Source: an uncultured Bacilli bacterium (GTDB lineage Bacteria > Bacillota_I > Bacilli_A > RF39 > UBA660). From it: DNA of 20,092 nt. The notes beneath the pieces were generated by a model. That model worked only from the letters and a program-made list of their open reading frames with translations. It did not search any database and had not been told where the DNA came from. The translations under genes and the position numbers were made by a program. Below, piece after piece: positions 7,762-15,209 of this stretch. Location: assembly GCA_910586865.1 (NCBI GenBank), contig CAJUIY010000036.1, forward strand, positions 1-20,092, read 5' to 3'. Each line of letters begins with the position of its first letter. The first letter of the stretch is position 1.

Positions 7762-9453
7762 CTAACTTTCTGGTTCCAAGAAATAAACATATCCACTAAA
7801 AGTGTAATTACCTTTATTATATTTGGCATAGGTTTTTCGATACTCATCTAAAGAGATGGTTTTATTTCTAAAGTTAACGCAAGACCAACTATTCGGACAA
7901 CTATTACCATTGGTTGCCCATCCTTCTGTAACAGTTACCGTTTTTTTTGTTTCATTGACATCTTCTATAATAGCAACGTGCCCGTATCCTCCTTTTTTCT
8001 TCCAAGAAATAATAGAGCCTGGCTTTACATCATCTGTATTATTGCTACCTTTAAACTTACCACGAGTCACATCATACCAATCTCCACCATTTCCATAAAC
8101 ACTCATTAAGGTATTTTTTATTTTTTCTGCTTGAGCATTGGTAATTTGACCTTTTGTTGCTAAATCCTGTGCAATTTCAACAGCACGTGCTTGTGCATAC
8201 CAAACACATTGACCACGATTGCTATTTTTTAATGTGAAGGCGGAGTCGCTAGAGGTTGGTTTTATCGTTCGAATATCCCAAATGGCATTGGTTTTAACAG
8301 AACAATCAGAACCAGAGGTTGTATTAACAACGGTATCGTAACGATCTAGGTGATAAGCCTCTATTTGATTAATTAAAGTATTTGCATAACTACTACTAGT
8401 AGCATAACCTGCCTTTTTTAAAGCATAAGCCTGTTCTTTATAATTAGAGGCACTAAAAACTCCAGCTGATGTATACATTTTATTATCAAGTAAGAATTTG
8501 GAATGATCATTAATAGAAGAACCAATACTACTATAAGTTCTGAATGGAGCATCTATCGTAATGGTTTTCCCGTTTACCTCTTCATGAGTAGTTACCGTTT
8601 TACAAGTAGAGTATCCATTACATTTGATACCAAACAAATTATTTTCAATGTCTTTACATGCCCATCCAGATTCAATCATAGCTTGTGCCATCGTAATGGA
8701 AGCAAATACCCCTGTTCTACTATAATCTTGTTGTGCAATTGGACCAAACTTTTTAATCCATTCCTCATATTTACCTTGATTATGTAAAGCACATAATTCC
8801 GAAGCTTGTAAGTTATCACTAATACAATTATCTTCTCCTGTTTGACTACCTCCACCAGGTTTTCCCGAACCATCACTAGAAGCAGAGGAAATAGTTCCTA
8901 CCAGTGCAATTGACATGAGAAAACAAAAACAGAAAACACCGATTGGAATAAGAGCTTTGGGATTTTTAAATAGTTTAAAAATAGTTTGTAACTTTTCTTT
9001 TTCAGATTCTTCTTGGTCCTGATTCTTTTCTGGATTATCCTCATTTTCTTCTGGATTTGCATTTTTCTTGGAAAAAGGATTAAAACTATCCTTTAAGTTT
9101 GGTTTTTTCAAAGAATTATTAGAGCTTGCACCTGCATTTGCCGCATCCGCTGCCCCTTGAGGGTTGGCCGCTGCTATATTGACTACTTGATCTGCCTTAT
9201 CAAGAGCTCCTGAATCATCTAATTTTTTAGTAGCTTTTTTTACACCAGGAACTTTATTTAAAGCTTCTGCTCCTTTATTGAAGGCTTTATCTCCTAGTTC
9301 TGTTTTAGAAAATGCATCTACGGCTTTCCCAGCTGCTGGAGATCCAAATGTAGCCGCCGCTCCTTTAGCAACAGTAGTTGCTGCTTTTTTTGTGGAGTCA
9401 TTTTCCCTATTTTCATCATTTTTTCGAGCTTGATACTTTTCCTTTCCTGGCAT
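7762..9453 (-). CDS. membrane-anchored glucosaminidase-CHAP cell-wall hydrolase (VirB1-like)
   Basis: I place the start at ATG 9453 (563 residues) because AGGTGA lies five bases before it; a GTG nine bases further upstream is part of that site. The first ~165 residues are cytoplasmic, low-complexity and Ala/Lys/Asn rich. One membrane helix (168-190) and a Gly/Ser linker follow. Next comes an N-acetylglucosaminidase/LytG-like domain (about 235-372) with MAQAMIESGWA holding the likely catalytic Glu261 and NNLFGIK. A C-terminal CHAP domain has Cys416 in RGQCVWYAQ and His492 in GYGHVAI. Together they cut glycan strands and peptide crosslinks, the task of VirB1/TcpG-type proteins that open the wall for a T4SS. 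The gene sits between virB4 and the lipoprotein gene. Several extra exterior cysteines suggest disulfides. Confidence 0.93.
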   Translation of the reverse strand: MPGKEKYQARKNDENRENDSTKKAATTVAKGAAATFGSPAAGKAVDAFSKTELGDKAFNKGAEALNKVPGVKKATKKLDDSGALDKADQVVNIAAANPQGAADAANAGASSNNSLKKPNLKDSFNPFSKKNANPEENEDNPEKNQDQEESEKEKLQTIFKLFKNPKALIPIGVFCFCFLMSIALVGTISSASSDGSGKPGGGSQTGEDNCISDNLQASELCALHNQGKYEEWIKKFGPIAQQDYSRTGVFASITMAQAMIESGWACKDIENNLFGIKCNGYSTCKTVTTHEEVNGKTITIDAPFRTYSSIGSSINDHSKFLLDNKMYTSAGVFSASNYKEQAYALKKAGYATSSSYANTLINQIEAYHLDRYDTVVNTTSGSDCSVKTNAIWDIRTIKPTSSDSAFTLKNSNRGQCVWYAQARAVEIAQDLATKGQITNAQAEKIKNTLMSVYGNGGDWYDVTRGKFKGSNNTDDVKPGSIISWKKKGGYGHVAIIEDVNETKKTVTVTEGWATNGNSCPNSWSCVNFRNKTISLDEYRKTYAKYNKGNYTFSGYVYFLEPES

Positions 9454-9479
9454 GTAAATCACCTACTTCTAGAATATCC

Positions 9480-11270
9480 TTAGAATCCGCCACCACTTCC
9501 AAATGAATCTAATTCATTCTTTGTAACAGCAACATTGATTCTCATTCTTCTATTACCACATACAAATAACGCTTCCCCTTGTGAATATCTTTTTATATTT
9601 TCCTTTTCACTTTCATTTAAATCAATTAATAAACTTAAATCTTCTACGGCCTGTTTTCTTAACCCCATTACTAAATAATAAGAAGCATTATCAAAGATAG
9701 CTTTTCCTTGTGTAATTACTTGCGGTGCTGAAAAATCACTTGGCTGTTGGGTAATAATAATCGTTCCTGTATTATATTTTCTAGCTCTTCTTTGTACTTG
9801 TGCTAAGAAGTCGGCTCCTAGAGAATTATGATCTCCTAAAAGGACGTGAGCTTCATCTACCATTAATACCGTATCTACTGTATGATCAAGACATAAGCCC
9901 CAAGCATATTTTAAGACATTAAAGAATAAGGCATTTTTAACATTAGAATCACTATTCATCAACTCTTTGATATTAAATACCATAAAGTCACTATTACCAT
10001 CAATCGTTGTATGTCCATCAAAATAGAATTTTAACTCTTTCGTAATAGGTCTTATTTTTAATTCTAATCGTTCCATGATATCACGTTCTTGTGTTTGCTC
10101 GGTCATCGACATTAGTCTACCACGAATCGTTGCATAAACATCGCTAAAAATTGGATAATCTTTTGAAGTAAATCCAGAAAAATCAGTATTAAAATCGATT
10201 CCAAACCGTTTATACGTATCTTGGACAACTTCACTAAACATTGTTAAAACATCTTCTTCAATCGATGGATCATAGTATTTCATAAAAGCTTTTAAAAATT
10301 GTAACGTTCTTGTTAAAACCGTATAGCCAAGTCCTTGTTTAATTTCCTCTTCATCCGCATCGATAACCACTTCTAATGGATTAATAAGGCCAAATTCTCC
10401 ACCTTTACCAATATCTACTTGATCTCCACCAAAAGTTCTTGTAATTTCCGTCAGTTCATTTTCGGGATCAATCGCAACAATTTGACATCCATTTCGAATA
10501 TGAGTGCGAAGCATTAGTTTCGCAGCGGTTGATTTACCACTACCTGATGTTCCTAAAATAATCATATTGGCATTATTTCGATTATTTTCTTTTCTTATTT
10601 TATATAAAAATTGATTGAATAAAATGACTCCTCCAGAAAAATCGACACCTAAAAGAGTAGAAAGCCCTGGATCTTTTATACTATCAAAGATAAAAGGATA
10701 CATAGCAGATAACGTAATGGATGGAATTGGAGTTCCAATTCTCTCCTCTACATCTTGAGGAGGAAATATCGGTAAAATAGATTTCAATACTTTCTCTTGT
10801 TCGAATCGTAAAGAAATTGCCTTTAATTCCATCGCATCTAAATAGTTTTTTACATTCACTTTCTTTAACTCTAAATCTTCTTTGGTATTGGCAGTAATCA
10901 TAATATGAAGTTGAAAATCAAAGATACGAGCTTGACTAGCCGCAAGCATCGATGTGAAATACTCTAAGCTTTCTGCATCTTGTCTGATTCGTTCACGCAT
11001 GGTTTGGTCTTTTTCTTTTCCATATCTCTCTTTTAAATCGGCTACTTGTCGATTTAACATTTTAGACATCGTTGAAAAAGAAAGTGGAATGTGTTTCGCC
11101 ACTATTTTAATTCCTGACATACTAGTAAGGGTAGACAAATAGCCTGGTTGAATATACCTTGGATAACTAACAACAGATAGTATCGTAGCATATTTATCAC
11201 TGATAAAAAAATCACTAGCATTAAAACTTAACCCTTTAGGAGCTAATTCCCCTCTTATACTTATACTCAT
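9480..11270 (-). CDS. virB4: VirB4-family ATPase, catalytic part
   Basis: This 596-residue product holds the ATPase half of a VirB4/TcpF/TraE-type protein. Walker A is GTSGSGKS (240-247), followed by IVAIDPENELTEI. Walker B is VLMVDEAH (468-475). An arginine-rich QRRARKYNTG segment (493-502) and QQPSDF (508-513) follow, all normal for the family. VirB4 powers assembly and substrate movement at the base of the channel. The N-terminal third of a usual 780-830-residue VirB4 is encoded separately by the upstream gene. The two genes overlap as ATGA (11270-11267), so translation is presumably coupled. The protein ends in a glycine-rich GSGGGF tail. Confidence 0.95.
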   Translation of the reverse strand: MSISIRGELAPKGLSFNASDFFISDKYATILSVVSYPRYIQPGYLSTLTSMSGIKIVAKHIPLSFSTMSKMLNRQVADLKERYGKEKDQTMRERIRQDAESLEYFTSMLAASQARIFDFQLHIMITANTKEDLELKKVNVKNYLDAMELKAISLRFEQEKVLKSILPIFPPQDVEERIGTPIPSITLSAMYPFIFDSIKDPGLSTLLGVDFSGGVILFNQFLYKIRKENNRNNANMIILGTSGSGKSTAAKLMLRTHIRNGCQIVAIDPENELTEITRTFGGDQVDIGKGGEFGLINPLEVVIDADEEEIKQGLGYTVLTRTLQFLKAFMKYYDPSIEEDVLTMFSEVVQDTYKRFGIDFNTDFSGFTSKDYPIFSDVYATIRGRLMSMTEQTQERDIMERLELKIRPITKELKFYFDGHTTIDGNSDFMVFNIKELMNSDSNVKNALFFNVLKYAWGLCLDHTVDTVLMVDEAHVLLGDHNSLGADFLAQVQRRARKYNTGTIIITQQPSDFSAPQVITQGKAIFDNASYYLVMGLRKQAVEDLSLLIDLNESEKENIKRYSQGEALFVCGNRRMRINVAVTKNELDSFGSGGGF

Positions 11271-11824
11271 TGTGGCATCACCGTTCCAAACTTAGTCGTA
11301 CTACCCCCATTTAAGAAGTTTTCCATTACAATTCTTAAATCATCATTACTTACTTGTTGTGCATTTAGCCCACAAGTAGCAAGACCGTTAATTAGTAACC
11401 GAATCTTCTTTTGAATCATATCCTCATCTTTATCTTTAAATAAGATATAATACTCAGTATCTACAATGTTATTATTCATAAAGGATTGTCCTTTATCTAA
11501 ATCTTGCAAAATTAACTTTCTAATAGCTGGTGTTTGTGTATTATTAAGAAGTAATTGCAATTGAGACATATAGACAGAAATATCCACTGGTCGATCCGCA
11601 ACAACTAACCAAAACTCAAAATCAATCATGTTGTAAAAGTTCTTTAGGCTAGTTAATATATTGTCTTGTGCTCCAGCATCTAAGATGAAGATATTTCTAG
11701 GTGTAATTTTAACCCCTGTTACTTTATTATTTGCATAGGTAAATATCATACCACTTTGAATGGCTCTGATGGGAAGCCAATCTTCCGTTGACCTATTTTT
11801 AGGTACCCCTTTATTTCTTGGCAC
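11267..11824 (-). CDS. VirB4 N-terminal domain encoded as a separate protein
   Basis: The 185-residue soluble protein (STEDWLPIRAIQSGMIFTYANN..., then FYNMIDFEFWLVVADRPVD...) looks like the N-terminal TraC/VirB4 domain that precedes the ATPase in single-chain relatives. Added to the next gene it gives about 781 residues, the usual full length. The genes overlap by four bases in different frames. The apparent start is GTG at 11824, overlapping the end of the PrgI gene by 14 bases. Its ribosome binding site is weak, so reinitiation after PrgI translation is likely. No ATPase motif is present, as expected for this half. Alternatives are a recent frameshift in a single virB4 gene, though the neat ATGA junction argues for a stable fission. 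Confidence 0.75.
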   Translation of the reverse strand: MPRNKGVPKNRSTEDWLPIRAIQSGMIFTYANNKVTGVKITPRNIFILDAGAQDNILTSLKNFYNMIDFEFWLVVADRPVDISVYMSQLQLLLNNTQTPAIRKLILQDLDKGQSFMNNNIVDTEYYILFKDKDEDMIQKKIRLLINGLATCGLNAQQVSNDDLRIVMENFLNGGSTTKFGTVMPQ

Positions 11825-12116
11825 GTTCTACACACCAACCTTTCCATTTATAATCCCTTTGATTCGTTAGAAATTCGATTAATTCTGCAATGACATTTAA
11901 CATATTATGATAATAAGGGACTGGGACAATTAAGAAGCCAGTTATCAGTGCTGGTAACATAATAATAACCGTAACTAAGGTAGAACTCATAGGAAGAAAG
12001 GCCATAAATATCATCGTAATAGAAATGCCTACTCCAAAGATAATCAAATCAATTGGCCTAAAAATCCCAAGAATTAATTGTCCTTTTTTTGTATTCGCTG
12101 GAATTAAATAATTCAT
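11811..12116 (-). CDS. PrgI family T4SS membrane protein (VirB3-like)
   Basis: A 101-residue protein with two membrane helices (about 22-41 and 47-66), a leading YLIPANTKKGQLILGIFRPIDL segment and a basic C-terminal tail (NQRDYKWKGWCVERAKK). This is the size, topology and location (just before virB4) of PrgI/TcpE-family proteins, the Gram-positive counterparts of VirB3 that anchor VirB4 at the membrane. The ATG at 12116 follows GGGAG at a suitable distance. The gene overlaps the VirB4 N-terminal gene by 14 bases and lies 19 bases after the TrbL-like gene. Confidence 0.88.
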   Translation of the reverse strand: MNYLIPANTKKGQLILGIFRPIDLIIFGVGISITMIFMAFLPMSSTLVTVIIMLPALITGFLIVPVPYYHNMLNVIAELIEFLTNQRDYKWKGWCVERAKK

Positions 12117-12135
12117 CTATATCACACTCCCTTTT

Positions 12136-14220
12136 TTACTGTCTCCCTGTTCTACTATTTATTCTCTCTTGTCTTTCATATTCTCTATTTGCTCTATCTG
12201 CTCTACGTTCTCTACTGTCAGTTCCCATACTAGCTGGTGGATGAGACCTGATTGTATTTCCAGGAGCAGATGCTACATTTCTAAGTCCTGTCATAACGCC
12301 TTCTGAGAATACATCTTTAGGATGACTAACTACATCACCAAGTCTTGTATTACGTTTGGCATTATATTTACCACGATAGTTCTCTGTAAGACCCCATTTT
12401 TGCATTTCGGTTTGCATATCTTTGTATTGAGCCTCTGCTTTTCCTGCAGCAGTACTTGCTGAAAGATAAGAATTCATTGCCGATTCTTGAGCAAGTTGAT
12501 TCATTTGAGCATCTGATAGTGTATCACTCAAGTCCATACCATTTCGCAATTTAAAGTCTGCTACCGCATTCTCATAAGCATCCCCAGTTAATCCTATGCG
12601 TTCCTTTTCAGATTGACTAAGAGAATCAAAGCCTAAGCCATTGTTTAATCTATCTACAATACTCTTTGCAACTTCTGCATCATCCTTCAAAGCAAACATT
12701 TTTTTCTTCTGATCTTGTGCAGTTCTATCCGTAATACCTTCATTGGCAAGATATCCTCTACCTCGCTTCATTTGTTGGTAAGTCATTTTTTCATTTCCTG
12801 TTAACATCTGAGCAGCATAATCCCTTCCTGAATTAAACGATTGACCAAGTCTTGGAGGTGCTTTTCCTTGATTAAAGGCCTCTGTTTGTGCATTGGCTGC
12901 ATTCAATCCAGCATGAAGCGAATCACGGAAATTACCTCCTGTCATTTTCGCACCTGCTGCTGCTAAGATACTAGATAAACCTATATTACTCATCATTCCT
13001 TTTAATCCTAAAGCATCAATGATAAATTTAGGTGCCATTTTCACAAAGAAGAAGATACCAATAATAATGAAGATTGTTGCCATGACACTAACAACACCTA
13101 ATTTCTCTTCAGTAACTGGTAGTTGAATACCATTTGTTGTAATCTCCTGAACACAGAAAACAGCAAAGAATACAATTAAAAGTCGTATAAATAAATCAAG
13201 ATAAGTAACTATTAAAGATTTCGTCCAAGCAGCAAATGAACCCTTTTCGGCTGATTGTGGATCTACATAACTCAAAATAGGTATTGGAGCCATTAATCTT
13301 AAAACCGCAAGTTTTAAAGTTCTTACCGCAATATCCACACAAAATCCTATCAATATCACAATGATGATAACACCACAAGCCGTTGAAATGATAGGTGAAT
13401 AAGCAAAAGCATACCCATTATCACATTGTAAAGTAGGAAGTTGTAATAAAATCCCTCTAGTTACTTTAGGATTATTATAACCTTTATATACATCATCAGC
13501 ATCTATTTCATCTGCCCCAACAAACGGCAACCAATCAGGAAGGGAATTAACCCAACGTTTTAATAAGTTTGTTTCTCCCATTTCCAAAGCAGTGCTTTCA
13601 CTACATACTTTAGAACCATTGTCTTTGGTGTTTACTCGAATAAATCCTTTTAATAGAAAAGCAACGAGTTCTTCACCACTTTTTTCAATATTATTTCTAG
13701 AGTCATCATGCTCTATTGAATACTTATTATCTTCACTGCCCAAAACTAGTTTGGCTAAAATATTCTGATCTAAAATCCGATCTTGTAGAGAATATAAGGT
13801 TCCAAATAGTAGCCCATTATCATTTAAATAAGCATTATAAGATCCTGCTTCTGCATTTGGTATATTTAATGGAATAATAGCTGTAAACATTGCTAACATC
13901 GTAACAATTCTTGTAATAATCTGGCCAAATCCCTTCTTCTTATCGGTCATAAGCTCTGGATTAACCACTACTTGAAGAAGTGATATGGTTAATTTAAAAA
14001 TCATAAATATACCAATAATTAGTTGTACTCTACCATAAAAATCTTTTATGGTTTCTGGAGATAAAAACTGACTTTTAGCGATAGTAAATAAAATTTGATA
14101 TACAACGGATAAAAATGAATATACAACTTGGTCAATCATGGCAAAAAAAGACCTAAATATATCCATCCACCAACTAGGTTGACTCAAATCATGTATTAAA
14201 TCAAAACCAAGTTGCACCAT
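12136..14220 (-). CDS. TrbL/VirB6-like T4SS channel protein
   Basis: The 694-residue polytopic protein has hydrophobic helices near 22-50, 64-86, 101-120, 278-300, 333-360 and 374-396. A large extracellular loop lies between the third and fourth. The block RTLKLAVLRLMAPIPILSYVDPQSAEKGSFAAW (300-332) followed by KSLIVTYLDLFIRL is the recognisable TrbL/VirB6-like core of Firmicute conjugation systems. After residue 400 comes a ~295-residue hydrophilic tail, Ala/Gln/Asn rich with a strongly basic end (RERRADRANREYERQERINSRTGRQ), probably cytoplasmic. Such proteins line the inner-membrane channel. The ATG has an AGGTGA site and follows the second pilin gene by 19 bases; PrgI follows after another 19, so the operon is tight. 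Confidence 0.9.
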   Translation of the reverse strand: MVQLGFDLIHDLSQPSWWMDIFRSFFAMIDQVVYSFLSVVYQILFTIAKSQFLSPETIKDFYGRVQLIIGIFMIFKLTISLLQVVVNPELMTDKKKGFGQIITRIVTMLAMFTAIIPLNIPNAEAGSYNAYLNDNGLLFGTLYSLQDRILDQNILAKLVLGSEDNKYSIEHDDSRNNIEKSGEELVAFLLKGFIRVNTKDNGSKVCSESTALEMGETNLLKRWVNSLPDWLPFVGADEIDADDVYKGYNNPKVTRGILLQLPTLQCDNGYAFAYSPIISTACGVIIIVILIGFCVDIAVRTLKLAVLRLMAPIPILSYVDPQSAEKGSFAAWTKSLIVTYLDLFIRLLIVFFAVFCVQEITTNGIQLPVTEEKLGVVSVMATIFIIIGIFFFVKMAPKFIIDALGLKGMMSNIGLSSILAAAGAKMTGGNFRDSLHAGLNAANAQTEAFNQGKAPPRLGQSFNSGRDYAAQMLTGNEKMTYQQMKRGRGYLANEGITDRTAQDQKKKMFALKDDAEVAKSIVDRLNNGLGFDSLSQSEKERIGLTGDAYENAVADFKLRNGMDLSDTLSDAQMNQLAQESAMNSYLSASTAAGKAEAQYKDMQTEMQKWGLTENYRGKYNAKRNTRLGDVVSHPKDVFSEGVMTGLRNVASAPGNTIRSHPPASMGTDSRERRADRANREYERQERINSRTGRQ

Positions 14221-14239
14221 CTAATCACCTCTTCTCTTA

Positions 14240-14680
14240 CTAACTTAACCCACAACTAGCATCACTTACTACAAGGCCAGTTAATTCTAACATAAAGCTT
14301 ACTAAAAATGGGATAAAGAATAAAAGCACCGCTGCAATCATTCTATTTTTAAATGCTGCTTGCGTTTTCTTCATATTTTCATCATCGGATGAAACAATTG
14401 CTTTTAAAAAATCAATACTACTTAATACCACTGCTATCGATGGTCCTAGTATCTTTACATAATTTAATAACTTCTGTAATAACCATGCTACTGTATAATC
14501 TTTATCTACATTTCCAAGTATCCCTTCACAGGTAGTTAAATCTTCTACCTCATTTTCTTTTTCTAACACTTGAAAAACAGAATAAGTATTATTATTCGCT
14601 TTTGCATCTATATTTACTGGTAAAAACAAAGTAATAGAAATCAGTATAATAAACATTTTCTGTAACGCATTTAACTTCAT
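14240..14680 (-). CDS. VirB2-like pilin paralogue 2
   Basis: I start this at ATG 14680 (146 residues), not at the upstream TTG 14743, because the upstream bases are occupied by a terminator and promoter. The internal start also gives a clean Sec signal peptide (MKLNALQKMFIILISITLFLPVNIDAKA). The mature protein has two helices (about 76-94 and 113-135) with a charged loop between them. It shares the pattern SSIDFLKAIVSSDDE...KKTQAAFKNR with the neighbouring pilin-like protein, which marks the pair as paralogues of the TrbC/VirB2 type. Cys51 and Cys143 flank the helical hairpin on the presumed outer side. It opens the large T4SS transcription unit. Family assignment rests on size, topology, repeat of the motif and operon position. 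Confidence 0.72.
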   Translation of the reverse strand: MKLNALQKMFIILISITLFLPVNIDAKANNNTYSVFQVLEKENEVEDLTTCEGILGNVDKDYTVAWLLQKLLNYVKILGPSIAVVLSSIDFLKAIVSSDDENMKKTQAAFKNRMIAAVLLFFIPFLVSFMLELTGLVVSDASCGLS

Positions 14681-14714
14681 TTCATACACATCCCAACTAA
14701 GCTCAATCAAAGTC

Positions 14715-14743
14715 ATTATACCAAAAAAAAAAAGAAATAGCAA
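14715..14743 (-). promoter_or_regulatory. promoter of the main T4SS operon, extended -10
   Basis: TTGCTA (14743-14738) and TATAAT (14720-14715) are separated by exactly 17 bases on the minus strand, and TGG precedes the -10 (extended -10). The start site would be near 14708, about 28 bases before the ATG of pilin paralogue 2. The -35 lies in the loop of the preceding terminator hairpin and the spacer contains its T tract. Confidence 0.6.
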
Positions 14744-14753
14744 TTATTTCTTT
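14723..14753 (-). terminator. intrinsic terminator between the two pilin genes
   Basis: A perfect nine-base inverted repeat (14745-14753 with 14731-14739, AAAGAAATA/TATTTCTTT) with a five-base loop is followed on the minus strand by eight more T residues. It begins eight bases after the stop codon of pilin paralogue 1. Shape and location fit rho-independent termination, but the stem has only one G:C pair, so it may be leaky. Confidence 0.5.
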
Positions 14754-14761
14754 TTACTATC

Positions 14762-15115
14762 TTATTTTTTAATATCGTTCCAACATTTTGCCCAACTAGA
14801 TGCATTCGCTTCTTCTTTGTCAGCACCTATCGCAACTAAATTCATAATAAGACTTACTAGGGTTGTAATAAAGAATACTGCTACTGCATAAATACAACGT
14901 TTGATTAAACGTGATTGTGCAGCTTTTACTTCTTTTTCATCACTTGAAATAACAGCTTTTCCTAAATCAATTACTCCAAATACAATTAAAAGAATAGGAA
15001 TACCAATTTGTACAACTGGCATAATACCAAGTTTTATAATCTTTACAATTGGCTCTAATCCCCCACAACTATCCTTTACGTTGCCAACTCTTCCAATTTG
15101 AAATATATTTGACAT
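14762..15115 (-). CDS. VirB2-like pilin paralogue 1
   Basis: The start is ATG 15115 (117 residues, MSNIFQIGRVGN...), supported by a strong GGAGAGG site eight bases upstream; an earlier in-frame ATG at 15145 falls in the promoter -10. There is no cleavable signal peptide. Two hydrophobic helices (about 32-51 and 75-96) surround a charged loop, and the junction VIDLGKAVISSDEKEVKAAQSRLIKR closely matches the same region of the next gene. Cys17 and Cys111 bracket the hairpin. Size and topology fit TrbC/VirB2-like pilin subunits of Gram-positive T4SS. Its separate promoter and downstream terminator would let it be made in excess over the channel proteins, as suits a pilin. The name is inference from architecture and position. 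Confidence 0.72.
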   Translation of the reverse strand: MSNIFQIGRVGNVKDSCGGLEPIVKIIKLGIMPVVQIGIPILLIVFGVIDLGKAVISSDEKEVKAAQSRLIKRCIYAVAVFFITTLVSLIMNLVAIGADKEEANASSWAKCWNDIKK

Positions 15116-15143
15116 ATTTATAACCTCTCCTTCACTACATACC

Positions 15144-15173
15144 ATATTACACTATATTTACCTATAAAGTCAA
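15144..15173 (-). promoter_or_regulatory. promoter of pilin paralogue 1
   Basis: TTGACT (15173-15168, five of six consensus bases) and TAATAT (15149-15144) are separated by 18 bases on the minus strand. The start site would fall near 15137, just ahead of the GGAGAGG site (15130-15124) and the ATG at 15115. Confidence 0.5.
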
Positions 15174-15209
15174 CATTTCACTTTAAAATTTACAATTTTA
15201 ATCATCATT

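Noticed and set aside
8676..8876. Extra minus-strand frame inside the glucosaminidase-CHAP gene
   Set aside because: Out of frame with a gene whose domains are continuous and intact across it; no ribosome binding site.
14681..14743. Longer version of pilin paralogue 2 starting at TTG 14743
   Set aside because: The added codons are the terminator T tract and the promoter -10, there is no ribosome binding site, and the extension would bury the signal peptide.
15183..15201. Inverted repeat TTAAAATT-TAC-AATTTTAA downstream of the GT-C-like gene, considered as a terminator
   Set aside because: The stem is all A/T, the loop is only three bases and no T run follows on the minus strand. It may be chance in AT-rich DNA, although it lies close to the pilin promoter -35.
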